64,000 nucleotides of DNA from Streptomyces reniochalinae (GTDB lineage: Bacteria > Actinomycetota > Actinomycetes > Streptomycetales > Streptomycetaceae): the NCBI RefSeq assembly GCF_003323735.1, contig NZ_QOIM01000034.1, positions 62,001 to 126,000 of the forward strand. The letters run 5' to 3'. Shown one piece after another: positions 50,711 to 58,532 of this stretch (position 1 is its first letter; each line of letters opens with the position of its first letter). The position numbers and the translations under genes are program-made. The notes beneath the pieces were generated by a model. It searched no databases, had not been told where the DNA came from, and saw only the letters and a program-made list of their open reading frames with translations.

Positions 50711-52557
50711 GAGAGGAACTCCTCAGGTATGTCGAGGTGGCGCGCGCGCAGCCATTCGCCGAGCGCCTTCGCCTGCGGGTCGAAGCGGTGCTGTGCGGCC
50801 ACGCCCTCGCCGAGGAGGTCCTCGACCACGAAGTTGAGGGCGTGCAGGTTGGGCAGTTCGTGGCGGGTGACGGGCAGCCGCTCCGTCTCCGGCAGCAGCT
50901 CGCGCAGCTTGGCTACGGTGAGCGTCTCCCTCAGCCACCGGTGGATCGCCGGGTCCCCGTCACGCGCCCACACCCCGACGTTGGCGCTGCCGCCCTTGTC
51001 GCCGCTGCGGGTGCCGGCGACGCGGCCGAGGGGTGCGCGTCGGGTGTTGTGCCCCTGCCCCGCCCCTGCCCGTTTCTCGGGGGGCTCCGCCCCCCGGACC
51101 CCCCGGTCCTCAATCGCCGGACGGGCTGAAAACAGCCCGTCCGGCGATTGAGGTGCGGGGGGCCGGGGGAGGAGATCCGGGTTCCGGGAAGGGGCGGGGT
51201 GGGGGAAGGACACGTCCTGCCGCGTGCCGTCCGGCAGCACCGCGACGTGGGGCACCGTCGAAGCGTCGACGCAGACGGACTCGAACACCCCGTAGGGCGC
51301 TCCCCGCGACGGCGGCGCCGTCACGTGGAAGCCCGGGTAGCTGGCCAGGGCCAGCTCGATGGCGGGGCCGGAGACGGCACGGCCGACGGCGTTCTCGTCG
51401 TCGTCGCGGACGACCAGCCGCAGCAGCGCGCTCGCCTCTTCCTGCACGTCGGCGTCCGCACGCCCCGTCCGCACGAGGCTCCAGGTGACCTCTCGCGGAC
51501 GCCGGGGCCCCGCCAGCGCGTCCTCCATCTGGCCGCGCACCAAGGCGGCCTTGGCGTCGATGTCGAGCCCGGTCAGCACGAAGGTGACCTCGTTGCGGAA
51601 GCCGCCGAGCCGGGTCAGTCCGACCTTGAGGGTGCCGGGGCGGGGCTCGCCCCGCACGCCGTCGACGCGGACACGGTCATCGCCCGCCTGGCTGAGCCGC
51701 ACGGAGTCCAGACGGGCGGTCACATCGGGGCCGAGGTAGCGGGGGCCCGCGGTCTCGTAGAGGAGTTGCGCGGTGACGGTGCCGACGGTGACCGCGCCGC
51801 CGGTCCCGGGATGCTTGGTGATCACCGAGCTGCCGTCCTCGGCGATCTCCGCCAGCGGGAACCCGGGCCGGCGCACGTCGATCCCCTCCCGCAGGAAGAA
51901 GGCGTAGTTGCCGCCCGTCGCCTGGGCGCCGCACTCCAGTACGTGCCCGGCGACGACCGCGCCCGCCAGCCGGTCCCAGTCGTCGTCGGCCCAGCCGAAG
52001 TGGGCGGTGGCGCAGCCCGACACGAGCGCCGCGTCACTCACCCGCCCGGTGACGACGACGTCGGCGCCGTCGCGCAGGCACTCCGCGATGCCCGCGCCGC
52101 CCAGGTACGCGTTGGCCGTCAGCACCCCCTCGCCCCAGCCACCGCGCCCGGTCAGGTCGTCACCCTCGACGTGGGCGACCCGCGCGGGCACGCCGACGCG
52201 CTCGCTCAACTCGCGCACGGCGTCCGCCAAGCCTGCCGGGTTGAGGCCGCCCGCGTTGGTGACGAGCGTGACGCCGCGCTCCCGCGCGAGCCCGAGACCG
52301 GTCTCCAGCTGCCGCAGGAACGTTCTGGCATAGCCGCGTGCCGGGTCCTTGAGGCGGTCGCGGCCGAGGATGAGCATGGTGAGCTCGGCGAGGTAGTCAC
52401 CGGTCAGGACGTCGAGGGGGCCGCCGGTCAGCATGTCGGCGAGCGCGTCGAAACGGTCGCCGTAGAAGCCGGACGCGTTCCCGACGCGCAGCGGTGCGCT
52501 CCGCCGCGCCGGCCCGCTCACGCCTCCCCCGGAGGCTCCGGTGTCCGGCCCGCTCAC
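50707..52557 (-). CDS. AtuA family protein (acyclic terpene utilisation), with repeat-derived linker
   Basis: A 616-aa protein. GTG 52557 overlaps the TGA of the upstream TIGR03084 gene; another GTG at 52521 is possible. AtuA domain (DUF1446), residues about 15-430: VGNASGFYGDRFDALADMLT, VTNAGGLNPAGLADAVREL, LTANAYLGGAGIAECLRDG. The C-terminal AtuA-like small domain is at residues 505-616: RSGDKGGSANVGVWARDGDP. Between them residues 430-505 are encoded by the dispersed repeat with a 21-bp perfect hairpin. AtuA is required for citronellol/geraniol catabolism in Pseudomonas, role unclear. It precedes the carboxylase genes, as in actinobacterial operons. Confidence 0.85.
   Translation of the reverse strand: MSGPDTGASGGGVSGPARRSAPLRVGNASGFYGDRFDALADMLTGGPLDVLTGDYLAELTMLILGRDRLKDPARGYARTFLRQLETGLGLARERGVTLVTNAGGLNPAGLADAVRELSERVGVPARVAHVEGDDLTGRGGWGEGVLTANAYLGGAGIAECLRDGADVVVTGRVSDAALVSGCATAHFGWADDDWDRLAGAVVAGHVLECGAQATGGNYAFFLREGIDVRRPGFPLAEIAEDGSSVITKHPGTGGAVTVGTVTAQLLYETAGPRYLGPDVTARLDSVRLSQAGDDRVRVDGVRGEPRPGTLKVGLTRLGGFRNEVTFVLTGLDIDAKAALVRGQMEDALAGPRRPREVTWSLVRTGRADADVQEEASALLRLVVRDDDENAVGRAVSGPAIELALASYPGFHVTAPPSRGAPYGVFESVCVDASTVPHVAVLPDGTRQDVSFPHPAPSRNPDLLPRPPAPQSPDGLFSARPAIEDRGVRGAEPPEKRAGAGQGHNTRRAPLGRVAGTRSGDKGGSANVGVWARDGDPAIHRWLRETLTVAKLRELLPETERLPVTRHELPNLHALNFVVEDLLGEGVAAQHRFDPQAKALGEWLRARHLDIPEEFLS
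51031..51153. repeat. Dispersed repeat inserted in AtuA gene, with 21-bp perfect hairpin
   Basis: 51031-51131 aligns with 46871-46975 (GCCCCTGCCCCGCCCCTGCC and CGCCGGACGGGCTG variants). The right end forms a perfect inverted repeat: 21-bp arms 51108-51128 and 51133-51153 with loop AAAA. The element lies wholly inside the AtuA reading frame, which stays open. Confidence 0.9.
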
Positions 52558-53426
52558 GCCCGCGCCTCCCCCGGTTCCCGGCCCGCTCCGGGCCGCCCCG
52601 CCTGCCCCGGTTCCCGGCCCGCGCCCGGCGGGCCCGCGAACGCCTGGGCGATGTCCAGCCACTGGTCGGCGTCGGCGCCTTCGGCGTGCACGTCCGCGTC
52701 GTCGCGGTGCACCCGCTGGGTCACCAGACGGCAGAAGTCGTACGCGTCCCCGGTCACCTTCTGCCCGGCGTCCGCCGGGCCGTGCGCCCACACCTCGCCG
52801 CCGGGCCCCCTCAGCTCCACCCGGAACGGCCCCGCCGGCGGCCGCAGCCCGTGGACGGCGTAGGCGAAGTCCCGGGCCCGGACGCCGAGGTGCACGATGT
52901 GCCGCAGCCTTGGCGTGGGCTGCCGCGCGACACCCAGCGCGTCGGCCACGTCCTCACCGTGCGCCCAGGTCTCCATAAGGCGCGCCGTGGCCATGCTCGC
53001 GGGGCTCATGGACGTCCCGTACCAGGGCAGCCGGGGGCCGGGCAGCGCGGCGGTGAGCGCGTGTGCCAACGCGGCGCGCCCGGCCCGCCACCGGCGCAGC
53101 AGCTCGGCGTGGGGCAGCCTGGCGCCCTCCTCTGCCGCCTCGTCGATGACGTGCGCGGCTCCCCCGGCCTCCGAGACGTCCTCCGCTCCCTCCGCCAGGA
53201 ACCGCTCGGCCTCGCGCCGGAACGCCTCGGGTTCGGTGGCCGCGAGCAGGGCTTGCCCGTCGGTCCAGGCCAGATGGGCGATCTGGTGGGCGACGGTCCA
53301 GCCGGGCGCCGGGGTGGGAGCCGCCCACGTCGCCGGAGGCAGGTCTGCGACCAGCCGGTCCAGGTCCTCGCTCTCGGCGCGCAGGTCGGCCAGTAGGCCG
53401 CTGGGAAGCTTTGCCGGTGTGGCCAC
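52554..53426 (-). CDS. TIGR03084 family metal-binding protein (maleylpyruvate isomerase-like)
   Basis: A 290-aa protein with a DinB-like four-helix domain. GTG 53426 follows GAGGAGGGTGGG. It starts VATPAKLPSGLLADLRAESE, then PAPGWTVAHQIAHLAWTDGQ and METWAHGEDVADALGVAR, whose His residues are the likely metal ligands (H-x..-H-x3-D/H). TIGR03084 genes regularly head AtuA-carboxylase operons in actinobacteria, though the reaction is unknown. The C-terminal 25 residues are a Gly/Pro/Arg/Glu repeat (PGAGREPGQAGRPGAGREPG). The first gene of the operon; its promoter probably holds the palindrome at 53557. Confidence 0.85.
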   Translation of the reverse strand: MATPAKLPSGLLADLRAESEDLDRLVADLPPATWAAPTPAPGWTVAHQIAHLAWTDGQALLAATEPEAFRREAERFLAEGAEDVSEAGGAAHVIDEAAEEGARLPHAELLRRWRAGRAALAHALTAALPGPRLPWYGTSMSPASMATARLMETWAHGEDVADALGVARQPTPRLRHIVHLGVRARDFAYAVHGLRPPAGPFRVELRGPGGEVWAHGPADAGQKVTGDAYDFCRLVTQRVHRDDADVHAEGADADQWLDIAQAFAGPPGAGREPGQAGRPGAGREPGEARA

Positions 53427-53556
53427 AGCCCACCCTCCTCGGGTCACGGGTCGGGGCGGCGGCCAGCGGGGCGCACCTCACCTGAGGCGGCCCGACCGCC
53501 GTCGCTCGCACCCCAACCGCCGTGCGTGGCAACGAGACTGACACCCGCGGCAAAAA

Positions 53557-53576
53557 CAAGCAAGCGTGCTTGCATG
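53557..53576. promoter_or_regulatory. TetR-type palindromic operator of the carboxylase operon
   Basis: GCAAGC-GT-GCTTGC (53560-53573) is a perfect inverted repeat around a 2-bp centre, in the sequence CAAGCAAGCGTGCTTGCATG. On the minus strand TTGCTT-17-CAGTCT could be the promoter, with the palindrome over its -35. The operon ends with a TetR gene, the obvious candidate binder. Confidence 0.65.
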
Positions 53577-53649
53577 ACTTTTGCCCGCGCACCCGGCCGG
53601 GTAGCTCCCTGCGGAACGGGGGCCCGAAGGGAGGGAAGCGACAACGTGA

Positions 53650-53958
53650 CCGCGCCGCGCAACTCCGCACCGGCACACCTTCTACGAGATCGCCCACGTG
53701 ACGCACGGCAGCGGCTCCCACGTCATCGACCTGCGCCGCTGGACCCTGCGCCCGCCCCACCTGTGCTTCATCACGCCCGGCCGGACACACCACTGGCAGC
53801 AGCACGAACAGGTCCAAGGCAGCGTCGTCCTCTTCGACCCGTCGTTCCTGCTCGCCCACCCGTCGGACCGCGAGTTACTGCGCGACCTGGGCGAACACCC
53901 CTCCCTCCCGCTGTCGGGAGACGCCGCCGCCCGGGTCGAGGGCCTGCTCGACGACTGA
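53650..53958 (+). pseudogene. AraC-family regulator remnant (N-terminal sensor fragment)
   Basis: Reading 53650 to the TGA at 53958 gives PHRHTFYEIAHVTHGSGSHV, then HLCFITPGRTHHWQ and GSVVLFDPSFLLAHPSD, a good match to the N-terminal cupin half of AraC regulators. The normal N-terminus is absent (in-frame TGA at 53647) and the C-terminal HTH is missing after 53958. A GTG at 53698 could start an 86-aa piece. It contains a TTA leucine codon (53875-53877), rare in Streptomyces and read by bldA tRNA. I call it a decayed gene. Confidence 0.7.
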
Positions 53959-54110
53959 TGAACGTCCAGCAGAACGGGGGCGGCCTGGTGGGCACGTTCG
54001 ACTTCGTGGTCGACGCGTAGGGCCGTAAGGCCGCCGTCCGCCCCCTCGCCCGGCGCCGTCACCGGTCGAGGGGGTGACGCGCAAACTCACGTGCCGGAGC
54101 CGGACGCCGC

Positions 54111-56975
54111 TCACCGGTGCAGGTGCGCGGCCAGCACCTCCGCAAGGTGCCTGCTGCGGTGGCCGCCCAGTTGGTCCATCTGGGTGCGGCACGAGTAGCC
54201 GTCCGCGAGGACCTCCGTACCCGGGGCCGCGGCCCGCAGGGAGGGCAGGAGCTGGTCCTCGGCGCAGGCCGCGGAGACGGCGTAGTGGCCCTTCTCGAAA
54301 CCGAAGTTGCCGGCCAGGCCGCAGCAGCCGCCTGACAGGTCACCGGTGAGACCGGCGCGCTCGCGCAGGCGCCGGTCGGCGGCGTCGCCGATGACCGCGT
54401 GCTGGTGGCAGTGGGTCTGGCCGGCCACGGGCCGGTCGACGCGGGGCGGTGCCCAGTCGGGCGCCTGCTCCTCCAGAGTCTGCGCGAAGGTGCGCACCGC
54501 CCGTGCCAGGCGCGCGGCGCGCGGGTCGTCGCCCAGCAGTTCGGGGACGTCCGAGCGCAGCGCCGCGGCGCACGGGGGCTCCAGTACGGCGATGGGCAGG
54601 CCCGCGTCGAGGGCGGGTTCGATGCGGTCGAGGGTGCGGCGCATGACGGCGCGGGCGCGGTCGAGCTGGCCCGTGGAGACGTACGTCAGCCCGCAGCACA
54701 CCTGCTTGGGCGGCACGACGGGGCGTAGCCCCGCGTCCTGGAAGACCCGGACCGCCGCGGAGCCCGCCTCCGGTGACAGGTAGTTGGTGAAGGTGTCGGG
54801 CCACAGGACCACGGGGGTGCCGCTCGCCCGCTCCCTGCCCGGCTGCTTGCGCCACCAGTGGGTGAAGGGGGTGCGGGGCAGCGCGGGGATGTCCCGCTCG
54901 GGGGCGAGACCGCCCAGCCGTTTGGCGAGCGCCGCGAGCGGGGGAACCCTGGCTCCGGCGTTCAGCAGCGGCACCGAGCGGGTGGCTGCGGCCAGGCGCA
55001 GCCAGCGCGGCAGCCACCCCATCGAGTAGTGCGCCATGGGGCGGGCCTTGCCGGGGTTGCGCGCGTCGCCCTCGTGGTAGTGGTGCAGGAACTCGGCCTT
55101 GTAGGTGGCCATGTCGACGCCGACCGGGCAGTCGCTCTTGCAGCCCTTGCACGACAGGCACAGGTCGAGCGCGTCGTGCACCTCCTTAGACTGCCATCCC
55201 CGGGTGACGACTTCGCCGGCGAGCATCTCGTGCAGCAGCCGGGCCCGCCCGCGGGTCGAGTGCTTCTCCTCGCCGGTGGCCCGGAAGGACGGGCACATCA
55301 CGCTCGCGCCCGACGCCGTCTCGTTGCGGCACTTGGCGACGCCCACGCAGCGGCGTACGGCGGCCGAGAAGTCTCCCCCGTCGTGCGGGTAGCCGAACTC
55401 GACGTCCACCGGGGTGCGCGGCAGCGGGGCGAAGCGCAGGTTGGCGTCGATCGGTTCGGGCCGCACCAGCATGCCGGGGTTGAGGCCGCCCGCCGGGTCC
55501 CACAGATCCTTGAAGCGGTTGAACAGCCCGACCATCTCGGGCCCGTACATGCGGGGCAGCATCTCGGCGCGGGCCTGCCCGTCGCCGTGCTCGCCGGAGA
55601 GGGAGCCGCCGTGCGCGACGACGGTGTCGGCCAGCGCGGTGGAGAACTCGCGGAACGTGGCGATGCCCGCCTCGCCCATCAGGTCGAAGTCGATGCGGAC
55701 GTGGATGCAGCCGTCCCCGAAGTGCCCGTAGGGCAGGCCGCGCAGCCCGTACTCGCGCAGCAGTTTGCGGAAGTCGCGCAGGTAGGCGCCGAGCCGCTCG
55801 GGGGGCACGGCGCAGTCCTCCCAGCCCGGCCAGGCCTCCGCGTCCTCCGCCATGCCGGGGAGCCGCAGCCGGGTCGCCGTTCCCGAGGCGTCCTCGCGGA
55901 TCCGCCACAGGGCGCGCTGCCCGGCCGCTTCGGTGACCAGTCGGTGGTCGGTGCTGTCCTCGCGGGCGGCGCGGCACAGCGCCTCGGCTTCGGACAGCGC
56001 GTGGGCCGCGTCGTCGCCGCCGACCTCGACGAACAGCCAGGCGCCGCCCCTCGGGAGGGAGGCGCGGGCCGCGTCGCCCACCAGGTCGTTGGCCATGCCC
56101 TCGACGGTGAGGGGCCCGTACGGGAGCAGTCCGGCCGCGGCCTCGGCGGCCGCGCTCTCGTCCGCGTACCCGAGGACGGCCAGCACGCGGGCGCCCGGCG
56201 TCGGCACCAACCCCACGGTGGCGCGGGTCAGCACGCCCAGGGTGCCCTCGCTGCCGGTGAAGGCGCGCGCCCAGTCCTCGCCCTTCTCGGGCAGCAGCTC
56301 ATCCAGCGCGTAGCCGGAGATCCGCCGCGGCAGCTCGGGGAACCCCGTACGCAGCCGGGCGAGTTCCCCCTGGACGAGGGAGCGTGCCGCGGTGCGCAGC
56401 CGCTCCGGCACCCCGTCGCCGCCGCGCGCGAGGCGGGCCCGCTCACCGCCGTAGGTGAGGACCTCCAGTTCGCGGACGTTGTCGGCGGTGGTGCCCCACG
56501 CCACCGAGTGGGAGCCGCAGGAGTTGTTGCCGATCATCCCGCCGAGGGTGCAGCGGCTGTGCGTCGAGGGGTCGGGTCCGAAGGTGAGCCCGAACGCGCC
56601 GGCGGCACCGCGCAGGTCGTCCAGGATCACGCCGGGGCGCACCACGGCGGTGCGGCTGTCGGGATCCAGGCGTTCGACGGCGCGCAGGTGGCGGGTGAAG
56701 TCGAGGACGACCCCGGCCCCGGTGGCCTGCCCGGCGATCGACGTCCCCGCCCCGCGCGCCACCACGGGCACGCCCTGCTCCCGGCAGACCGCCAACGCGG
56801 CCGCCACGTCGTCGTCGTCCCTGGGCGCCACCACACCGAGCGGAACCCGCCGGTAGTTGGAGGCGTCCATCGTCATCAACGCCCTGTCCTGGACGCCGAA
56901 CTCCACCTCGCCGCCCCGCACCGCGGCCCGAAGTGCCCGTTCCAGGTCCGTTGCCCGCTCCCGTGCCTCTGCCAT
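54111..56975 (-). CDS. FAD-linked oxidase fused to Fe-S/CCG-domain (D-lactate/glycolate dehydrogenase-like)
   Basis: A 954-aa fusion from ATG 56975. N-terminal FAD-binding (PCMH) domain: VPVVARGAGTSIAGQATGAG, GGMIGNNSCGSHSVAWGTT; substrate-binding C-domain: GSLSGEHGDGQARAEMLPRM (catalytic His). Then a 4Fe-4S domain: CLSCKGCKSDCPVGVD, with a further Cys group CVGVAKCRN, and two CCG domains, QVCCGLTYVSTG and LSGGCCGLAGNFGF. This architecture (DUF-type GlcD + GlpC) is that of Ykg/LldD-like dehydrogenases feeding electrons to quinone from D-2-hydroxy acids such as D-lactate. No partner subunits are needed. Its neighbours give no substrate hint. Confidence 0.85.
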   Translation of the reverse strand: MAEARERATDLERALRAAVRGGEVEFGVQDRALMTMDASNYRRVPLGVVAPRDDDDVAAALAVCREQGVPVVARGAGTSIAGQATGAGVVLDFTRHLRAVERLDPDSRTAVVRPGVILDDLRGAAGAFGLTFGPDPSTHSRCTLGGMIGNNSCGSHSVAWGTTADNVRELEVLTYGGERARLARGGDGVPERLRTAARSLVQGELARLRTGFPELPRRISGYALDELLPEKGEDWARAFTGSEGTLGVLTRATVGLVPTPGARVLAVLGYADESAAAEAAAGLLPYGPLTVEGMANDLVGDAARASLPRGGAWLFVEVGGDDAAHALSEAEALCRAAREDSTDHRLVTEAAGQRALWRIREDASGTATRLRLPGMAEDAEAWPGWEDCAVPPERLGAYLRDFRKLLREYGLRGLPYGHFGDGCIHVRIDFDLMGEAGIATFREFSTALADTVVAHGGSLSGEHGDGQARAEMLPRMYGPEMVGLFNRFKDLWDPAGGLNPGMLVRPEPIDANLRFAPLPRTPVDVEFGYPHDGGDFSAAVRRCVGVAKCRNETASGASVMCPSFRATGEEKHSTRGRARLLHEMLAGEVVTRGWQSKEVHDALDLCLSCKGCKSDCPVGVDMATYKAEFLHHYHEGDARNPGKARPMAHYSMGWLPRWLRLAAATRSVPLLNAGARVPPLAALAKRLGGLAPERDIPALPRTPFTHWWRKQPGRERASGTPVVLWPDTFTNYLSPEAGSAAVRVFQDAGLRPVVPPKQVCCGLTYVSTGQLDRARAVMRRTLDRIEPALDAGLPIAVLEPPCAAALRSDVPELLGDDPRAARLARAVRTFAQTLEEQAPDWAPPRVDRPVAGQTHCHQHAVIGDAADRRLRERAGLTGDLSGGCCGLAGNFGFEKGHYAVSAACAEDQLLPSLRAAAPGTEVLADGYSCRTQMDQLGGHRSRHLAEVLAAHLHR

Positions 56976-57349
56976 GCGCACAGAGTGCACGCTCGGGCCG
57001 GGCGAACGCTGCCCCCTCGGCGATCTGAACAACTGTGTCCCCCGTCACGCGCACGGGCGGGCGCCCCTTGCCGGTCGCGGACCCCCCACCGGGCGGACCG
57101 CGACCGGCCGTCAGCCGGCCGGTCCCTCGGCCCGTCGACCGGTCGGGCCCGTCAGTCCGCGTACGGGTCCGGTGCCGTGAACGTGTCCAGCAGGCGCGGC
57201 GGCGCCGCCTGCTGGAAGGAATCGACCACAGCGTAGGGGCGCCCGCCGACAGCGGCCCGCCCCACGCCCACCGTGGCCGGCGCCCGCCGGCTGTCTCAGG
57301 CGCTGGACGTCCCGGCGTGCCCGCGCCCTGGCGGCACTAGGCTTGGCCC
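56976..57349. other. Intergenic region with inverted repeats
   Basis: Divergent region between the FAD oxidase and serC. GGCCGTCAGCCGGCC and CCGACCGGTCGG-type blocks near 57108-57150 form small inverted repeats. A short leftward frame at 57152-57265 is listed separately. TAGGCTTGG just before 57350 may be the serC -10 region, which would give serC an almost leaderless transcript. Confidence 0.4.
57152..57265 (-). CDS. Candidate 37-aa small protein
   Basis: GTG 57265 to TGA 57152 encodes a 37-residue peptide with segments RPYAVVDSFQQAAPPRLLDT and FTAPDPYAD. Third codon positions are nearly all G/C and the composition is protein-like, unlike the other frames, but the ribosome-binding site is weak and I know no family. 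It may also be the surviving tail of a decayed gene; a stop lies in frame near 57295. Confidence 0.3.
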   Translation of the reverse strand: MGRAAVGGRPYAVVDSFQQAAPPRLLDTFTAPDPYAD

Positions 57350-58468
57350 GTGGCTGATCTCCAGATTCCCGCTGACATCAAGCCCGCCGACGGTCGCTTC
57401 GGCTCGGGCCCCAGCAAGGTGCGCGAGGAGGCACTCACCGCCCTGGCCGCGACCGGCACCTCTCTCATGGGCACCTCCCACCGCCAGGCACCCGTCAAGG
57501 ACCTGGTCGGAAAGGTGCGCGAGGGCGTGCGGAGCCTCTTCTCGCTGCCCGAGGGGTACGAGGTGATCCTCGGCAACGGCGGCTCCACCGCCTTCTGGGA
57601 CATCGCGACCCACGGCCTGATCACCTCCCGCTCCCAGCACCTGTCCTTCGGCGAGTTCTCCTCCAAGTTCGCCAAGGCCGCCCAGCAGGCGCCGTGGCTC
57701 GGTGAGCCCAGCGTCATCTCCGCCGACCCGGGCACCCACCCCGAGGCGCGCGGTGAGCAGGGCATCGACGTCTACGCGCTCACCCACAACGAGACCTCCA
57801 CCGGCGTCGCCATGCCGCTCCGGCGCGTACCCGGAGCGGACGACGGCGCGCTCGTCCTGGTCGACGCCACCTCGGGCGCCGGTGGCCTGCCCGTCGACAT
57901 CGCCGAGACCGACGTCTACTACTTCGCACCGCAGAAGTCCTTCGCCGCGGACGGCGGGCTGTGGATCGGGGTGTTCTCCCCCGCCGCCATCGAGCGGGCG
58001 GAGCGCATCGCCGCCTCCGACCGGCACATCCCTGCGTTCTTCGACCTGAAGACCGCGATCGACAACTCGCGCAAGAACCAGACGTACAACACCCCCGCGC
58101 TGGCCACCCTCTTCCTGCTCAACGACCAGCTGGAGTGGATCAACGGCCGCGGCGGACTCGACTGGGCCGTCCAGCGCACCGCGGACTCCTCGGGCCGGCT
58201 GTACGGCTGGGCGGAGAAGGCGTCCTTCGCCACCCCGTTCGTGACGGACCCCGCCCAGCGCTCCCAGGTCGTGGGCACCATCGACTTCTCCGACGACGTG
58301 GACGCCGCCGCCGTGGCCAAGGTGCTGCGGGCCAACGGCGTCGTGGACACCGACCCGTACCGGAAGCTGGGCCGCAACCAGCTGCGGGTCGCCATGTTCC
58401 CGGCCGTCGAGCCGGCGGACGTGGAGGCCCTGACCGCCTGCGTCGACTACGTGATCGAGAACCTGTGA
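57350..58468 (+). CDS. serC: Phosphoserine aminotransferase
   Basis: A 372-aa PLP-dependent transaminase that converts 3-phosphohydroxypyruvate and glutamate to phosphoserine in serine synthesis. Start GTG 57350, MADLQIPADIKPADGRFGSG. The PLP lysine is in YYFAPQKSFAADGGLWIG; other marks are SLMGTSHRQAPVKDL, ILGNGGSTAFWDIA, THNETSTGVAMP. It is the actinobacterial SerC type (about 370 aa). A perfect hairpin terminator (58488-58515) follows the stop. Also active on 3-hydroxy-2-oxo-4-phosphonooxybutanoate in pyridoxine-making bacteria, but that is not suggested here. Confidence 0.95.
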   Translation: MADLQIPADIKPADGRFGSGPSKVREEALTALAATGTSLMGTSHRQAPVKDLVGKVREGVRSLFSLPEGYEVILGNGGSTAFWDIATHGLITSRSQHLSFGEFSSKFAKAAQQAPWLGEPSVISADPGTHPEARGEQGIDVYALTHNETSTGVAMPLRRVPGADDGALVLVDATSGAGGLPVDIAETDVYYFAPQKSFAADGGLWIGVFSPAAIERAERIAASDRHIPAFFDLKTAIDNSRKNQTYNTPALATLFLLNDQLEWINGRGGLDWAVQRTADSSGRLYGWAEKASFATPFVTDPAQRSQVVGTIDFSDDVDAAAVAKVLRANGVVDTDPYRKLGRNQLRVAMFPAVEPADVEALTACVDYVIENL

Positions 58469-58487
58469 CCGGTTCCTGAGAGCGTAC

Positions 58488-58515
58488 GGGCGGCCCACCG
58501 TCGGGTGGGCCGCCC
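58488..58515. terminator. Bidirectional terminator hairpin
   Basis: GGGCGGCCCACC (58488-58499), loop GTCG, GGTGGGCCGCCC (58504-58515): perfect 12-bp stem between convergent genes ending 58468 and 58533. Confidence 0.95.
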
Positions 58516-58532
58516 GCGCTCGTCGGGCCCCC

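Noticed and set aside
53958..54020. Short frame MNVQQNGGGLVGTFDFVVDA after the AraC remnant
   Set aside because: Only 20 codons, no ribosome-binding site, no family; probably decayed sequence.
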